Source: a virus. From it: DNA of 21,842 nt. Position numbers and translations under genes: made by a program. The notes under the pieces were generated by a model. It searched no databases. It was given only the letters and a program-made list of their open reading frames with translations, and was not told the origin of the DNA. Every line of letters begins with the position of its first letter. Within the stretch, counting starts at the first letter, position 1. The DNA lies in the IMG/VR virus record IMGVR_UViG_3300020061_000028, positions 1 through 21,842 of that record; one strand, 5' to 3'. Below are positions 1 to 7,616 of this stretch, piece after piece.

Positions 1-61
1 CCTACCTGACCTTCTGCTTTTGGACGCGCGAGCTTTCGCCAAATCCAGAAGGTCAGGTAGG
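1..61. repeat. 16-bp perfect inverted repeat at the window edge
   Basis: Bases 1-16 are the exact reverse complement of 46-61. After a 2x2 mismatch the pairing resumes for 5 bp (19-23 with 39-43). It lies inside the coding frame of the scaffold-like gene. It begins exactly at base 1, so it may be a fold-back artefact at a contig end rather than biology. Confidence 0.8.
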
Positions 62-657
62 GCATCCGTACTTCCCCAAATATCAAGTGCTCGTAGCTTA
101 CCTTCTTTCGAAGCAGCCTTTGCAACCTTTTCTTTGATGATGTCAAGAATAGCCTTGTGCTCTGCATCGCTAACTTTGTTTTCCGTATAAAACTCGGATT
201 GGAGACGGGTTGTTCGCTCAAGATCGCGGTCAGCTTTAAGCTCCTTTACGGTCTTTTCGAGTTCGTCATCTTCCTCTTCATCGTCATCTTGGCTAGGATT
301 AAGCTCTTCACGCTGATCTTTTAAATCTTTGTTAAGTGCCGCCGCATCTTTTTTAGCTTGCTGTTCACGAGTGAACTCACGTTGAGAGTTACGAAGGTCT
401 TGGTAGGCCTGTTTCTGCTCATCATTTTCAGCTTTTGGAAGCTTGCGTTTTTCCATCCAATCATCAAGATCGTCATCGAAAGTAGCGGGAGTATCAGTCT
501 CCTCGTCAGTGCTGTCGTTGTTATTTGCATCGTCAGACTGATTTTGGTCTTGATTCGATGTGTCCAGGTTGTCGGCATCATTGCCGGTCTGCTGGTCTGT
601 CGCTTGAGAGTCAGTATCCTGGTTGTTCTCGTCAGCGGTTGTAGACTTTCCGTCCAT
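1..657 (-). CDS. acidic scaffold-like protein, C-terminus cut by window edge
   Basis: The frame is open from an ATG at 657 to base 1 with no stop (219 codons), so the protein is partial. The first 60 or so residues are very rich in D, N, Q, T and S. They are followed by a DDDLDDWMEKRK stretch and a long charged helical region (QQAKKDAAALNKDLKDQREEL, then a DDDEEEDDELEK block). This composition and the position downstream of terminase and portal fit a phage capsid scaffolding protein, which guides procapsid assembly in the cytoplasm. That is inference from composition and order, since no catalytic motif is present. A GGAGA ribosome site lies 8 nt before the chosen ATG. A second ATG at 671 opens a different, basic, low-quality frame. 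The last six residues (SRRSGR) fall in the edge inverted repeat and may be artefactual. Confidence 0.7.
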   Translation of the reverse strand, partial: MDGKSTTADENNQDTDSQATDQQTGNDADNLDTSNQDQNQSDDANNNDSTDEETDTPATFDDDLDDWMEKRKLPKAENDEQKQAYQDLRNSQREFTREQQAKKDAAALNKDLKDQREELNPSQDDDEEEDDELEKTVKELKADRDLERTTRLQSEFYTENKVSDAEHKAILDIIKEKVAKAASKEGKLRALDIWGSTDALPDLLDLAKARASKSRRSGR

Positions 658-716
658 CTATTTTTCTCCATATTTTTGTGTTTTTGAATTGCGTGCTACG
701 CATGTAACATAACGTC

Positions 717-746
717 AATATACCACCAAAATAAAGAAGGAGTCAA
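717..746 (-). promoter_or_regulatory. sigma70-type promoter for the scaffold-like gene
   Basis: On the minus strand there is TTGACT (746-741), an 18-bp spacer and TATATT (722-717). It starts immediately after the stop codon of the upstream gene and points at the ATG at 657, giving a leader of about 50 nt. Confidence 0.55.
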
Positions 747-1163
747 CTATGTAACTGAATCAGCGGCCTTGGCTGTAAGATCGGCGTTCGGTGTAGGCGT
801 TTCCACTTTTGTTTGACGCTCCAAATAATCAATAAGTTGTTGAATGCCGGCGGCACGCTCTAATTCATTCACGCGCTTCTCTGCCGTTAAGTAGTATGTC
901 TCAGTCTCCTGTGACCCATCTTCAAGCTTGTAGCCTGTGGGACGCGCTCCTACGCCATCCTGTGCGATCTTTTGGTGATAGGCCACAAAAATTTTTGCTT
1001 TTTCCACCAAATCAACGAAGGCTGGATGTTCTTTAACCGCCTGATATGCTGCTTTAGTATTGGCAATTTTATCAGCTCGCTCTTTACTTCGCTGTTCGTG
1101 AAGAGCTTTCGCTTTTTGTGCTCGGTTACGATTTTCTTGGATGGTTTTAGCGTCTACAGTCAT
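747..1163 (-). CDS. hypothetical coiled-coil protein, late arm
   Basis: This is a 138-aa protein that I do not recognise. Residues 1-60 are strongly helical and charged (NRNRAQKAKALHEQRSKERADKIA region). A middle segment follows, with GVGARPTGYKLEDGS and a tyrosine pair. A second helix (ERAAGIQQLIDYLERQ) precedes a proline- and threonine-rich tail. No membrane segment or enzyme motif is visible. The gene lies between a ribbon-helix-helix-like gene and the scaffold-like gene in the structural arm, so a minor virion or assembly role is possible but unproven. It is preceded by a bidirectional terminator (1178-1207). A minus-strand TATACT ends only 7 nt before the ATG, so a very short or absent leader is possible. 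Confidence 0.75.
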   Translation of the reverse strand: MTVDAKTIQENRNRAQKAKALHEQRSKERADKIANTKAAYQAVKEHPAFVDLVEKAKIFVAYHQKIAQDGVGARPTGYKLEDGSQETETYYLTAEKRVNELERAAGIQQLIDYLERQTKVETPTPNADLTAKAADSVT

Positions 1164-1177
1164 AGCCCTAGTATAGC

Positions 1178-1207
1178 AAAAACACCCGGAATAGGACGGG
1201 TGTTTTT
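1178..1207. terminator. bidirectional rho-independent terminator
   Basis: A perfect 11-bp stem pairs AAAAACACCCG (1178-1188) with CGGGTGTTTTT (1197-1207) around an 8-nt loop. The A/T ends give a U tract in either direction. It lies just upstream of the start at 1163. Confidence 0.7.
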
Positions 1208-1262
1208 ATACGAGGCGGAGCGGTAAACCATATACCTAGTAGGGTACAGTTATATTATACCA

Positions 1263-1300
1263 CAAAAAAACCCACCTAAACATGCACGTCTCTGGTGGGT
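1263..1300 (-). terminator. rho-independent terminator, leftward
   Basis: Read on the minus strand, ACCCACC (1300-1294), a 17-nt loop and GGTGGGT (1276-1270) are followed by a run of Ts down to 1264. It ends transcription of the gene that stops at 1376. Confidence 0.7.
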
Positions 1301-1375
1301 AAAAACGGCTTTTCTGCACCCCGTTAGAGAAGGGTTCTAACTCGCAGTCCGTTATTGATTGGCTTTATTGTACTA

Positions 1376-1609
1376 CTATTTCGATTCAAATACTATTTTA
1401 CTAACAAATGTCTTACCGCTCGCATCAACTTCATTGAAGGCATATCCCAATAACATTTTCACTGTCATGTTCATACTCAGCTGATTCTGCCCCGCTATTT
1501 CTTCTAAACGCTGAAACATGGGATCGTTCTGGCTAAATCGTACCGCAATAACCGCCTGTTTAGTGTCCTCTGCACCTATTAATTTTTTCACATCTTCCGA
1601 TGTAATCAT
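1376..1609 (-). CDS. small ribbon-helix-helix-like protein
   Basis: This 77-aa protein has a predicted beta strand (QAVIAVRFS, about residues 18-26), then a helix (MFQRLEEIAGQN), a turn, and a second helix (MNMTVKMLLGYAFNEV). That is the strand-helix-helix order of CopG/Arc-type DNA-binding proteins; the family call is an inference from pattern, not a full motif match. A GGGGAG ribosome site lies 8 nt before the ATG. The gene is a single-gene unit: it has its own promoter (1642-1670), with a perfect 6-1-6 palindrome across the -10/spacer region, and its own terminator (1263-1300). Autoregulation through that palindrome is a reasonable inference. It could instead be an antitoxin-like protein, but no toxin partner is seen. 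Confidence 0.7.
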   Translation of the reverse strand: MITSEDVKKLIGAEDTKQAVIAVRFSQNDPMFQRLEEIAGQNQLSMNMTVKMLLGYAFNEVDASGKTFVSKIVFESK

Positions 1610-1641
1610 ATATTTTCTCCCCGTAACTTTATTGTATCTAA

Positions 1642-1670
1642 ATTATAACAGTGTTATGTCATAAACACAA
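1642..1670 (-). promoter_or_regulatory. promoter with overlapping palindromic operator
   Basis: On the minus strand there is TTGTGT (1670-1665), a 17-bp spacer and a perfect TATAAT (1647-1642). The palindrome ATAACA-G-TGTTAT (1645-1657) overlaps the -10 and spacer, a typical repressor position. The downstream gene encodes a ribbon-helix-helix-like protein. Confidence 0.65.
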
Positions 1671-1696
1671 CAACTACTTTTACAGTAAGAGTGTTG

Positions 1697-3739
1697 CTAT
1701 GCCGCTTGCATTGCAGCAGGTTTTTTAGCAGGAGTTGGCTCTGGTGGGTTAATATCGTTCTCCAAGCCAGGAACGATTGTGCCGTCAAGACGAGTTGCAG
1801 GATCCATGTCGTCCACACCTTCCACAGCTTGCTTAACCATACGATTCTGCATGTCAGCTTCAAGACTTGGGTCTGGTTCCCAGCCGGCTTTAATTTGTGC
1901 TTGACGGCGGCCCCATGGTTCAAGGTCTTTGTAGGCAATCGAAACTGTATCAAAAGCTGTTTCTTTTGGTGGTAGCGCGGGCGCAAGCATACTATTGAAT
2001 TTCTCATCAGTAAGATCGGGGTCAATGAATTGTGCCATCCACCTTTTAACTTCCACCTGATTGAACGCAGGGTCGCCAGTAAAGAGCTGGAAGACCTGAT
2101 TCATCTTCATGCCAACTTCTTGCTTTTCACGGTTTAGCGTGCTGGAAAGTTTAGCGTGTGCTTCGTATTGGCCGTTATACTCCCAAGGGTCAAAATCCTT
2201 AAAGACAACACCCATTTTACCAACAATACGAATGGCCGTCTTTTTCGTAACGAAAATTTGCACCAGTTTAAAGATGATGTTCGCAAGTTGAGCAAGCCCT
2301 TCGTCTTCAAGGTTTGCAATCTTCGTTGAGAAGCGCATTTGTGCCTGCGCCAACTGAGTAGACACTTCGGTTGCAGTTGTACGACTGTTGCCAGTTGAAC
2401 CACCCTGTACGCTTTCGTCTGCTGCCGTAGCGCGGCGCATACGCTGCATGATACGCTCTTTTTTATTATCAATATCGCCACTAAGCTGTGGTCGTTCAAG
2501 CGCACCCATTGCATTACGTGGGATAGGATAAACAGCCCCCGGAATAGTTTCAATTTCTGGTGCTAGATCAGCAAATTGCGGATCAATCCAATACATTGGG
2601 GTGTTCTGGTAAGCGTTATTGTCAATGTCCATTGCCTCAAGGTCGTTAAGCAGTTCCGCATCATATATGAGGAGTGCCATTTCACCTTCAGCGTAAAACT
2701 GGCTCGTGTCAATGTAATCACGCAAAACCGCCATAGGAATAAATGGCTTAATAGCATCAAGTTTTTGAGTAATTTGTTCATCTTTCCCTGTCTCAGGGTT
2801 AAGAACAAATGCCTCACGAGTTACTTCCTCGCGTTGACACCATGTAGGCTCATTATAGATAAACTCTTTTTTGTTACCTATTTCAAAGATACGACCAGTT
2901 GGGAGGTGGTACATTTTAATGACATGAATTTGATCTTTACTAGCAGACTCACCAAGTGTAGAGCCGTTGAACATGTCCTTAAATGCTTTGTCACCACCTT
3001 TGTTGTCACCATCACCATTAGCACTTGGCTTCGGCCCAAGGTTTTCAAGGTTCTTGTAACGTGGAATCCAGGCATTCGCCTCCGCATCAAATATTTCCAT
3101 ACGCTTAAGAGACTCTTTGTTGGCGAGATACTCGTAACCAGCATACTCAGCAGGGTTTGTGGTTTGTACCATACCAGTTGAGGTCGGATCAACAAAGAAA
3201 TCACGAATAGGAATATTTTCAATAACCGGGTGACCATCTTCCCAAGTAATATGGAGAATACCGGTACCATAAAGAAGCATGTCACGAACCCATTCCTGAG
3301 TCTTTAGCTTCATTTGGTTGCCCGTCATGAAGAAGCCCACCATATTATTGAGGACTTCTGTGTCACGGCTTTGCTCTTCATTAGTGGAGAAGAAGCTAAA
3401 AGTGGTGTCACCACCAGCAATGTTAGCTACAAGAGTCTCAATAATCGTATGTGACTCACGAATTATAGGCTCAGATACGCCTTCGTAGTTACGAAAGACA
3501 CGCGTACCTTTATAGACCTTAAAGTAGTTATCCCAGTTTACGCGGTGACCGTTATCAGTATACTTTTTAGCATCATCGTATAACCGTATAACCTCTTTAA
3601 GAGTAAGATTACCTTCCGCGTCTTTGGATCTTGTGCGCTGCTCTTTGTTGTCGTCTTCGGGCGACTGCATCTCTGGTGGTAAGACTGCGGGGTTCGCCTG
3701 CTGCAATGGATTCGAGGCTGGTTGTGCTTGTGGAGGCAT
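1697..3739 (-). CDS. phage portal protein
   Basis: The 680-aa protein has the layout of large portal proteins of tailed phages. These form the dodecameric ring at one capsid vertex, through which DNA is packaged and ejected. A proline-rich N-terminus of about 40 residues precedes a body with EVIRLYDDAKKYTDNG, a YKGTRVFRNYEG segment, a long helical core and PIRDFFVDPTST, which resembles the portal-core theme where the protein names its residue-determined positions. Later come QMRFSTKIANLEDEGLAQLANIIFKL and a proline/alanine tail. It directly follows the large terminase, the usual order. Its start overlaps the end of the terminase gene by 131 nt in another frame. The AGAG ribosome site 8 nt before this ATG supports the start, though an in-frame ATG at codon 24 would shorten the overlap. 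The call rests on family resemblance and neighbours. Confidence 0.85.
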   Translation of the reverse strand: MPPQAQPASNPLQQANPAVLPPEMQSPEDDNKEQRTRSKDAEGNLTLKEVIRLYDDAKKYTDNGHRVNWDNYFKVYKGTRVFRNYEGVSEPIIRESHTIIETLVANIAGGDTTFSFFSTNEEQSRDTEVLNNMVGFFMTGNQMKLKTQEWVRDMLLYGTGILHITWEDGHPVIENIPIRDFFVDPTSTGMVQTTNPAEYAGYEYLANKESLKRMEIFDAEANAWIPRYKNLENLGPKPSANGDGDNKGGDKAFKDMFNGSTLGESASKDQIHVIKMYHLPTGRIFEIGNKKEFIYNEPTWCQREEVTREAFVLNPETGKDEQITQKLDAIKPFIPMAVLRDYIDTSQFYAEGEMALLIYDAELLNDLEAMDIDNNAYQNTPMYWIDPQFADLAPEIETIPGAVYPIPRNAMGALERPQLSGDIDNKKERIMQRMRRATAADESVQGGSTGNSRTTATEVSTQLAQAQMRFSTKIANLEDEGLAQLANIIFKLVQIFVTKKTAIRIVGKMGVVFKDFDPWEYNGQYEAHAKLSSTLNREKQEVGMKMNQVFQLFTGDPAFNQVEVKRWMAQFIDPDLTDEKFNSMLAPALPPKETAFDTVSIAYKDLEPWGRRQAQIKAGWEPDPSLEADMQNRMVKQAVEGVDDMDPATRLDGTIVPGLENDINPPEPTPAKKPAAMQAA

Positions 3740-5573
3740 TTTTGTTTCTCTTTATTGGTTTTTGTATGTTTTGTTTTGCTATATCCGCGCTGAGATGTGT
3801 GTAGTTTGCGAGCTCAATAGCTATTGCTTTTGCCATTACCGTATCGTCAAACATTCCTTCTTGAGCGTTCGTGTGTCCCTGATCGTCAACAATATATGTA
3901 ATACACTCACGGATAAATACTATATCTAAGTCTACTATATCACCTTCCCTAAGAGCTGTCGCTAACTGGTTTATGATTAACGGTTTGGTCTTTTTATTAG
4001 TCTGCCAACCCATCGTTGCGGTACGTTCTTGGAACTGGTGTTCTTCACTCGTTTGGCGCATGTATAGGTTACGGTAAAACCTATTACGCAACTTCTGAAC
4101 AGTAGTAAGACCATGGTTATTGATCTCAACACCCACCAGAGCATTGTTATAAAACGTACCGAGCGCAAACACAATATCACCCAACATATCAGGATCAATG
4201 TGGCCGCGCCAACGAGCTACAGTTTGTAAGTCGCTAACACGCGTCACGTCAATTACTGAGTAGTCGTTTTCTTTTTTGTTGGACTCAACATTAAGCTTTC
4301 CTTCGGAAACATCCACCGCTACCACAAACTTTTCTTGTTTATTTTCTGGGTTAGGCAGTGCCCATACTTTAAGTGGTGTTGGATCTTGGTCTTGAAACTG
4401 CACTTCTGCTTCAACAAAAATATACTTCTCTTTGGAGTCCGTATCGGGATTTGCAACAACTGAACCAAAACGCTGCCCGTGCGCCTTTGTCCACTTCATT
4501 GCGTAATTCTCTAAGTTGACTAGCATCTTTGTATCGAACTTAGGGCGACCACTTGACAGGAAGGCTTCCATGTCATCTTTCGGATATTCTTGGTAGAACT
4601 TTTTAGGGTCACTCCGAAAATCCTTCATCTTCATGCGCCGCCAAACAATCTTACGATCCCAGGAATCTTCGGGATAGTCCTTTTCCTTAAAGATTTCGAT
4701 TAACTCTAACTCTTCTTCATTTAAAAGACCGGCTGGTTCGTCTATTTCGTATTCGGAGTGTTCGTGCCATGCGAAAAAGAGGGGCTTAAATGACGATTCA
4801 CCCTTTTTAGCGAACTGCCACTCATCATAAAAATATCCACCAACTCCGTTTGCGGTCGATTCCAAAAAGGCGAAAGTGTTTTTGTGCATTGGAACAGCCT
4901 GGACTGCCGATGAAACCACATCAGCCTTAGCTTCCCAGAACGCAACTTCCGAGCCGTGAAAGAAGTGAATGGTAGCAGAACGGCCCTTTCCCTCTTTGGC
5001 GACCAGAGTCTTGATTTCAGAACCAAGTCCCGGTGCGGGTTTGTTCTGTGCTTTGTACTCTTCTTTAATGTTGTCATCGACATCAAATACTAGCTCCTTT
5101 TTGTTATTATATTTTCTCCGTGGCTGAAAATAGGGATGACTATTATCAAAATACCTTTTAAACATAGTATAAAGGTTTGAGCTTGCCTCTGATTCGTGGG
5201 CAATAATCACCGACTTAATATTTTTATGAGTGGTTGTCCACCAATAACAAAGTGCCTCAATAACGGTACTCAGGCCCATTTGACGAGCTTTTAGCACGAT
5301 ATAACGTATCGGTCGCCCGTGCGCCAAATCATCCATCACACGATCTACAAGCATCTTCTGCGCCCAGTTTAATTGAAACGGTACAATTTCACCGGTGAGC
5401 TTGTCCTGAATGAATAGATTACGCTCACAGTAAATATAGAAGTCTTCTTTAATTACCTCGATTGCAGCAAGTAACTCTTCCTCTGGCGTGAAGGTAGCCC
5501 AGGCGGCCGGATTCCTGAGTTTGATACGCTCCTTTACAAGACGCTGCGTAGGCCCGGAGAGGTGTCTTTCCAT
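3609..5573 (-). CDS. terL: terminase large subunit (ATPase and nuclease)
   Basis: This is the 654-aa DNA-packaging motor. It cuts concatemeric phage DNA and pumps it into the procapsid through the portal. The Walker A variant KARQMGLST (residues 95-103) is the usual terminase form. An HFFHGSEVAFWE segment around residue 205-214 fits the Walker B/catalytic glutamate region. The C-terminal RNase H-like nuclease shows its acidic residues in AVDVSEG, GVEINNHG and MFDDTVMAKA. The tail is basic and low in complexity (RRRQQRAAHKIQRRGR) and overlaps the portal start. The first 40 nt overlap the preceding ribbon-helix-helix-like gene. The ribosome site before the ATG is weak, suggesting translational coupling. 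Confidence 0.95.
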   Translation of the reverse strand: MERHLSGPTQRLVKERIKLRNPAAWATFTPEEELLAAIEVIKEDFYIYCERNLFIQDKLTGEIVPFQLNWAQKMLVDRVMDDLAHGRPIRYIVLKARQMGLSTVIEALCYWWTTTHKNIKSVIIAHESEASSNLYTMFKRYFDNSHPYFQPRRKYNNKKELVFDVDDNIKEEYKAQNKPAPGLGSEIKTLVAKEGKGRSATIHFFHGSEVAFWEAKADVVSSAVQAVPMHKNTFAFLESTANGVGGYFYDEWQFAKKGESSFKPLFFAWHEHSEYEIDEPAGLLNEEELELIEIFKEKDYPEDSWDRKIVWRRMKMKDFRSDPKKFYQEYPKDDMEAFLSSGRPKFDTKMLVNLENYAMKWTKAHGQRFGSVVANPDTDSKEKYIFVEAEVQFQDQDPTPLKVWALPNPENKQEKFVVAVDVSEGKLNVESNKKENDYSVIDVTRVSDLQTVARWRGHIDPDMLGDIVFALGTFYNNALVGVEINNHGLTTVQKLRNRFYRNLYMRQTSEEHQFQERTATMGWQTNKKTKPLIINQLATALREGDIVDLDIVFIRECITYIVDDQGHTNAQEGMFDDTVMAKAIAIELANYTHLSADIAKQNIQKPIKRNKNASTSTTSLESIAAGEPRSLTTRDAVARRRQQRAAHKIQRRGR

Positions 5574-5860
5574 GTGTTTGTTTTCTTTCTTTGTATTCGT
5601 TTTTTTGTCATGGGATCGAGCGGAAACTCTTTGTTAAAGTCATCTGTTAAGTTTGGTGGAGGATTTTTGTCTATAGGTCGGGTGTACTTTTCTGGGTCAC
5701 TTTTCTTTAGTATAGCCCAAGTCATAATTCCAATGCAGTCATCAAGACAAAGTTGAATGAACTGAGAGCGGTTCTCTATAGAGTCCCATGTCTTACGATA
5801 CTGTTTTGGAATCCAGACGTTTACGCGCGTCCCTTCTGTATATACGCGTCTTCGCGGCAT
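5534..5860 (-). CDS. ribbon-helix-helix-like protein before terminase
   Basis: The 108-aa protein begins with a basic strand and two helices (TRVNVWIPKQYRKTWDSI, then RSQFIQLCLDDCIGI). This order matches ribbon-helix-helix DNA-binding folds. The rest is proline- and lysine-rich (PIDKNPPPNLTDDF). It overlaps the large terminase start by 40 nt and abuts the HAD gene at 5860. DNA-binding proteins directly before terL are often small terminase subunits, which recognise the packaging site. That role is possible here but competes with the candidate at 8758-9138. Alternatively it may be a transcriptional regulator of the late arm. Confidence 0.75.
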   Translation of the reverse strand: MPRRRVYTEGTRVNVWIPKQYRKTWDSIENRSQFIQLCLDDCIGIMTWAILKKSDPEKYTRPIDKNPPPNLTDDFNKEFPLDPMTKKRIQRKKTNTWKDTSPGLRSVL

Positions 5861-6210
5861 TACTTCTCCTTTACGATAAGGTTAATTAACCCTAAGTTCG
5901 TTTCTTGTATATCATCAATCGCTATGTCTGGTTTAAATCCCGAGAATTTACTTATACAGTTGCTTTCTTTAATAGACAAGTCAAATAGACGTGCGAATTG
6001 TAAGGCATACTTTGCGCCTCCCCCGCTCCAAACAAATAGTTCTACATTTTTAAAGGTAGATAAGATTTTAAATAGTTGAACAATTTTTACGTTAGGATCT
6101 TGACAGGTTTCGGTACAGTTACAACGTAAGGTACCGTCCACATCAAAAGCAATGGTCACTTTCTTCATTGGTGCGCGCGGTAACGTATTATAGTCACCTT
6201 CTAAAGCCAT
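5860..6210 (-). CDS. HAD-superfamily phosphatase-like protein
   Basis: The 116-aa protein carries the HAD motifs in order. Motif I is FDVDGTL, with nucleophile D23 and acid/base D25. Motif II is the serine in VWSGGG (S62). A lysine follows at K93, with the metal-binding acidic pair in IAIDD (D99, D100). There is essentially no cap domain, so it belongs with minimal phage HAD enzymes. Relatives include 5'-nucleotidase, polynucleotide-phosphatase and NLI-type enzymes, so the substrate cannot be named. It starts in a TAATG overlap with the RecA-like gene, and an upstream in-frame methionine at residue 15 (MKKVTIAFDVDG) is an alternative start. Position between a recombinase and the terminase suggests nucleotide or DNA-end processing, which is inference only. 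Confidence 0.85.
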   Translation of the reverse strand: MALEGDYNTLPRAPMKKVTIAFDVDGTLRCNCTETCQDPNVKIVQLFKILSTFKNVELFVWSGGGAKYALQFARLFDLSIKESNCISKFSGFKPDIAIDDIQETNLGLINLIVKEK

Positions 6211-7295
6211 TAAAACGCCTCCTCTGGCGGCTCTTCCACCAAGCCTAACTGGTCGTGATTGTCCTGATAATATAATTTAATTTTTTGTTTACGATGAGGT
6301 TGAGATACCTTACTTTTAAGAATGGTTACCTCAATTTCATGGCCTTTGTAAAGACCATTCTTAGCATCTTTGGGGAAACGCCAGCTGGGAATGGTTTTAA
6401 GCCCCAAAATAAGACTCGCTGCGTACACTGGCCCCATGCCCCCAGGGGTATATTTAACGGGAACATACGTTCCGATCATTTCTCTTTCCTGATTGATGAT
6501 AACTAACGCCGTGTCGCTGTTTTTAAGCTCCATAGGGACGATTCGCATCAGTTTGTTGACTATGAGTGCCTTTCCACCGATATTACGCGCAGCGGCCTCA
6601 TTAGCCTCCTCTGTGCGTGTCGTACAGCCCGCCAAAGAATCAAGAATAATAATGTCATACTTACCTGATTTAGCCGCTGGAATAATTTGATCGTAAATAT
6701 CTTCGATAAAGGCAGAATCGTTATACAAAGTAAAGCGTTTAGGATTTAGTTCTAGTTTGGCTAGCAATTCCGGGTTAAGTGACGCTTCTGAGTCAATGTA
6801 GAGCACTCGTTGCTCTTTTAGTCCACCAATCATATTAAGGGCTAAGGTAGTCTTACCCACTGCATATGGCCCCTGAATTTGTGTTACGCGCCCGCGCGGT
6901 ATCTTTTGAAAGGCATCTAGGTCTGGAATACCCGTAGTGATCCAGGCTACGCGTTGTAGACCCATTTTTTGAAAGGCTGCTAGATTTTTTTCGTAATCGT
7001 ATGGCTCCTCCTTTTGGGCAAGAGATTCATCAATTTTAGTAACCTTTGCTTTCACTTCACTAGCAAGCTCTACTGCTTCTTGGGCTGCACTCTTAGTCTC
7101 TACGGTAGGTACTTCAATTTCCTGAGGGGTGAACATGTCTCCACCATCCTTTACACGCTGTAAAAGATCATCCATTGTTTTATCAGAATCTTTTTTACGT
7201 GCATACGCTTTCTTACAGGCTTCACTACAGAACTTAGCTGTTTTACGTGTCGCCTCAAAGGGCTTACTATCGTTCAGACATTTTAGTACTACCAT
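6210..7295 (-). CDS. RecA-like recombinase with N-terminal cysteine cluster
   Basis: The 361-aa protein is a RecA-family ATPase. Walker A is GPYAVGKTT (142-150), Walker B is DIIILD (214-219), and YIDSEASLNPELL matches the RecA segment following Walker A. NQEREMIGTY followed by TPGGMGPVYAAS corresponds to the RecA DNA-binding/L2 area. Such proteins form filaments on single-stranded DNA for strand exchange and repair of replicating phage DNA. Unlike host RecA it has an extra N-terminal region of about 110 residues. This begins with C6 and FCSEAC (C23, C27), resembling a small zinc knuckle, and continues as a charged helix. The normal RecA C-terminal domain is absent. GGAAG precedes the ATG, and the start overlaps a 35-aa ORF. 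Its place in the structural arm, not with the replication genes, is unusual. Confidence 0.9.
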   Translation of the reverse strand: MVVLKCLNDSKPFEATRKTAKFCSEACKKAYARKKDSDKTMDDLLQRVKDGGDMFTPQEIEVPTVETKSAAQEAVELASEVKAKVTKIDESLAQKEEPYDYEKNLAAFQKMGLQRVAWITTGIPDLDAFQKIPRGRVTQIQGPYAVGKTTLALNMIGGLKEQRVLYIDSEASLNPELLAKLELNPKRFTLYNDSAFIEDIYDQIIPAAKSGKYDIIILDSLAGCTTRTEEANEAAARNIGGKALIVNKLMRIVPMELKNSDTALVIINQEREMIGTYVPVKYTPGGMGPVYAASLILGLKTIPSWRFPKDAKNGLYKGHEIEVTILKSKVSQPHRKQKIKLYYQDNHDQLGLVEEPPEEAF

Positions 7296-7374
7296 TTGCT
7301 ATTTCTTCCATTTCTGTTTGTGTTAATTTTAGTAACTCTTGATCGCTTATGTATTCATTATCAATCTTATCCAT
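7267..7374 (-). CDS. 35-aa charged ORF
   Basis: This short ORF starts MDKIDNEYISDQELLKL and ends KMSER. Its ATG overlaps the stop of the 31-aa membrane protein, and its 3' end overlaps the RecA-like start by 29 nt. It carries the ribosome-binding sequence of the RecA-like gene, so translational coupling may be its main effect. Function is unknown. Confidence 0.5.
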   Translation of the reverse strand: MDKIDNEYISDQELLKLTQTEMEEIANGSTKMSER

Positions 7375-7462
7375 GTGTTGCCCAGGCGAGGATCGCCGCA
7401 CCAAGAAAAAAGACTAAAATTATAGCCGCATACCCTAACGATTCTTGTAAATCATCGCTCAT
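7367..7462 (-). CDS. 31-aa single-pass membrane protein
   Basis: A strong GGAGG site lies 7 nt before the ATG. The protein has a short acidic N-terminus (MSDDLQESLG) and then one hydrophobic helix (YAAIILVFFLGAAILAWA). It is the third of three adjacent small membrane proteins (7367-7807), a grouping seen for holin-like or membrane-accessory phage proteins. That role is inference. Confidence 0.65.
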   Translation of the reverse strand: MSDDLQESLGYAAIILVFFLGAAILAWATHG

Positions 7463-7616
7463 TTCTTACCTCCAATAACACTGTCCTAAATAGTGCAGCA
7501 CCCGCGACCATTACAGTAAAATTGAGATTAAGCCATTTAGCTAAAAGGAAAAATATAGCTACAATTAGTATAAATAGTAAAAAGCTTACACCATATTCTA
7601 TAAATGAATCTTTCAC
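7452..7616 (-). CDS. 54-aa two-helix membrane protein
   Basis: I place the start at a GTG (7616) that overlaps the upstream stop as GTGA. A longer frame from ATG 7667 would overlap the upstream gene by 55 nt. The protein has a hydrophobic helix (YGVSFLLFILIVAIFFLLA), a short turn and a second, weaker helix (VMVAGAALFRTVLLE). The C-terminus is charged (VRNER). It sits with two other small membrane proteins. A holin-like role is possible, but no lysis enzyme is in view. Confidence 0.6.
   Translation of the reverse strand: MKDSFIEYGVSFLLFILIVAIFFLLAKWLNLNFTVMVAGAALFRTVLLEVRNER

Noticed and set aside
321-687. Open frames overlapping the scaffold-like gene (minus 321-671, plus 358-687)
   Set aside because: They are shadows of the acidic gene. 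One is a basic low-complexity frame and the other an artificial hydrophobic run on the opposite strand.
1323-1341. GGGTTCTAAC as a T-loop-like piece of a tRNA
   Set aside because: It is better explained as a simple hairpin (GTTAGA with TCTAAC), and no other tRNA arms are nearby.
2576-3181. 201-codon open frame opposite the portal gene
   Set aside because: It is antisense to a well-supported portal frame and has no ribosome site or domain features.
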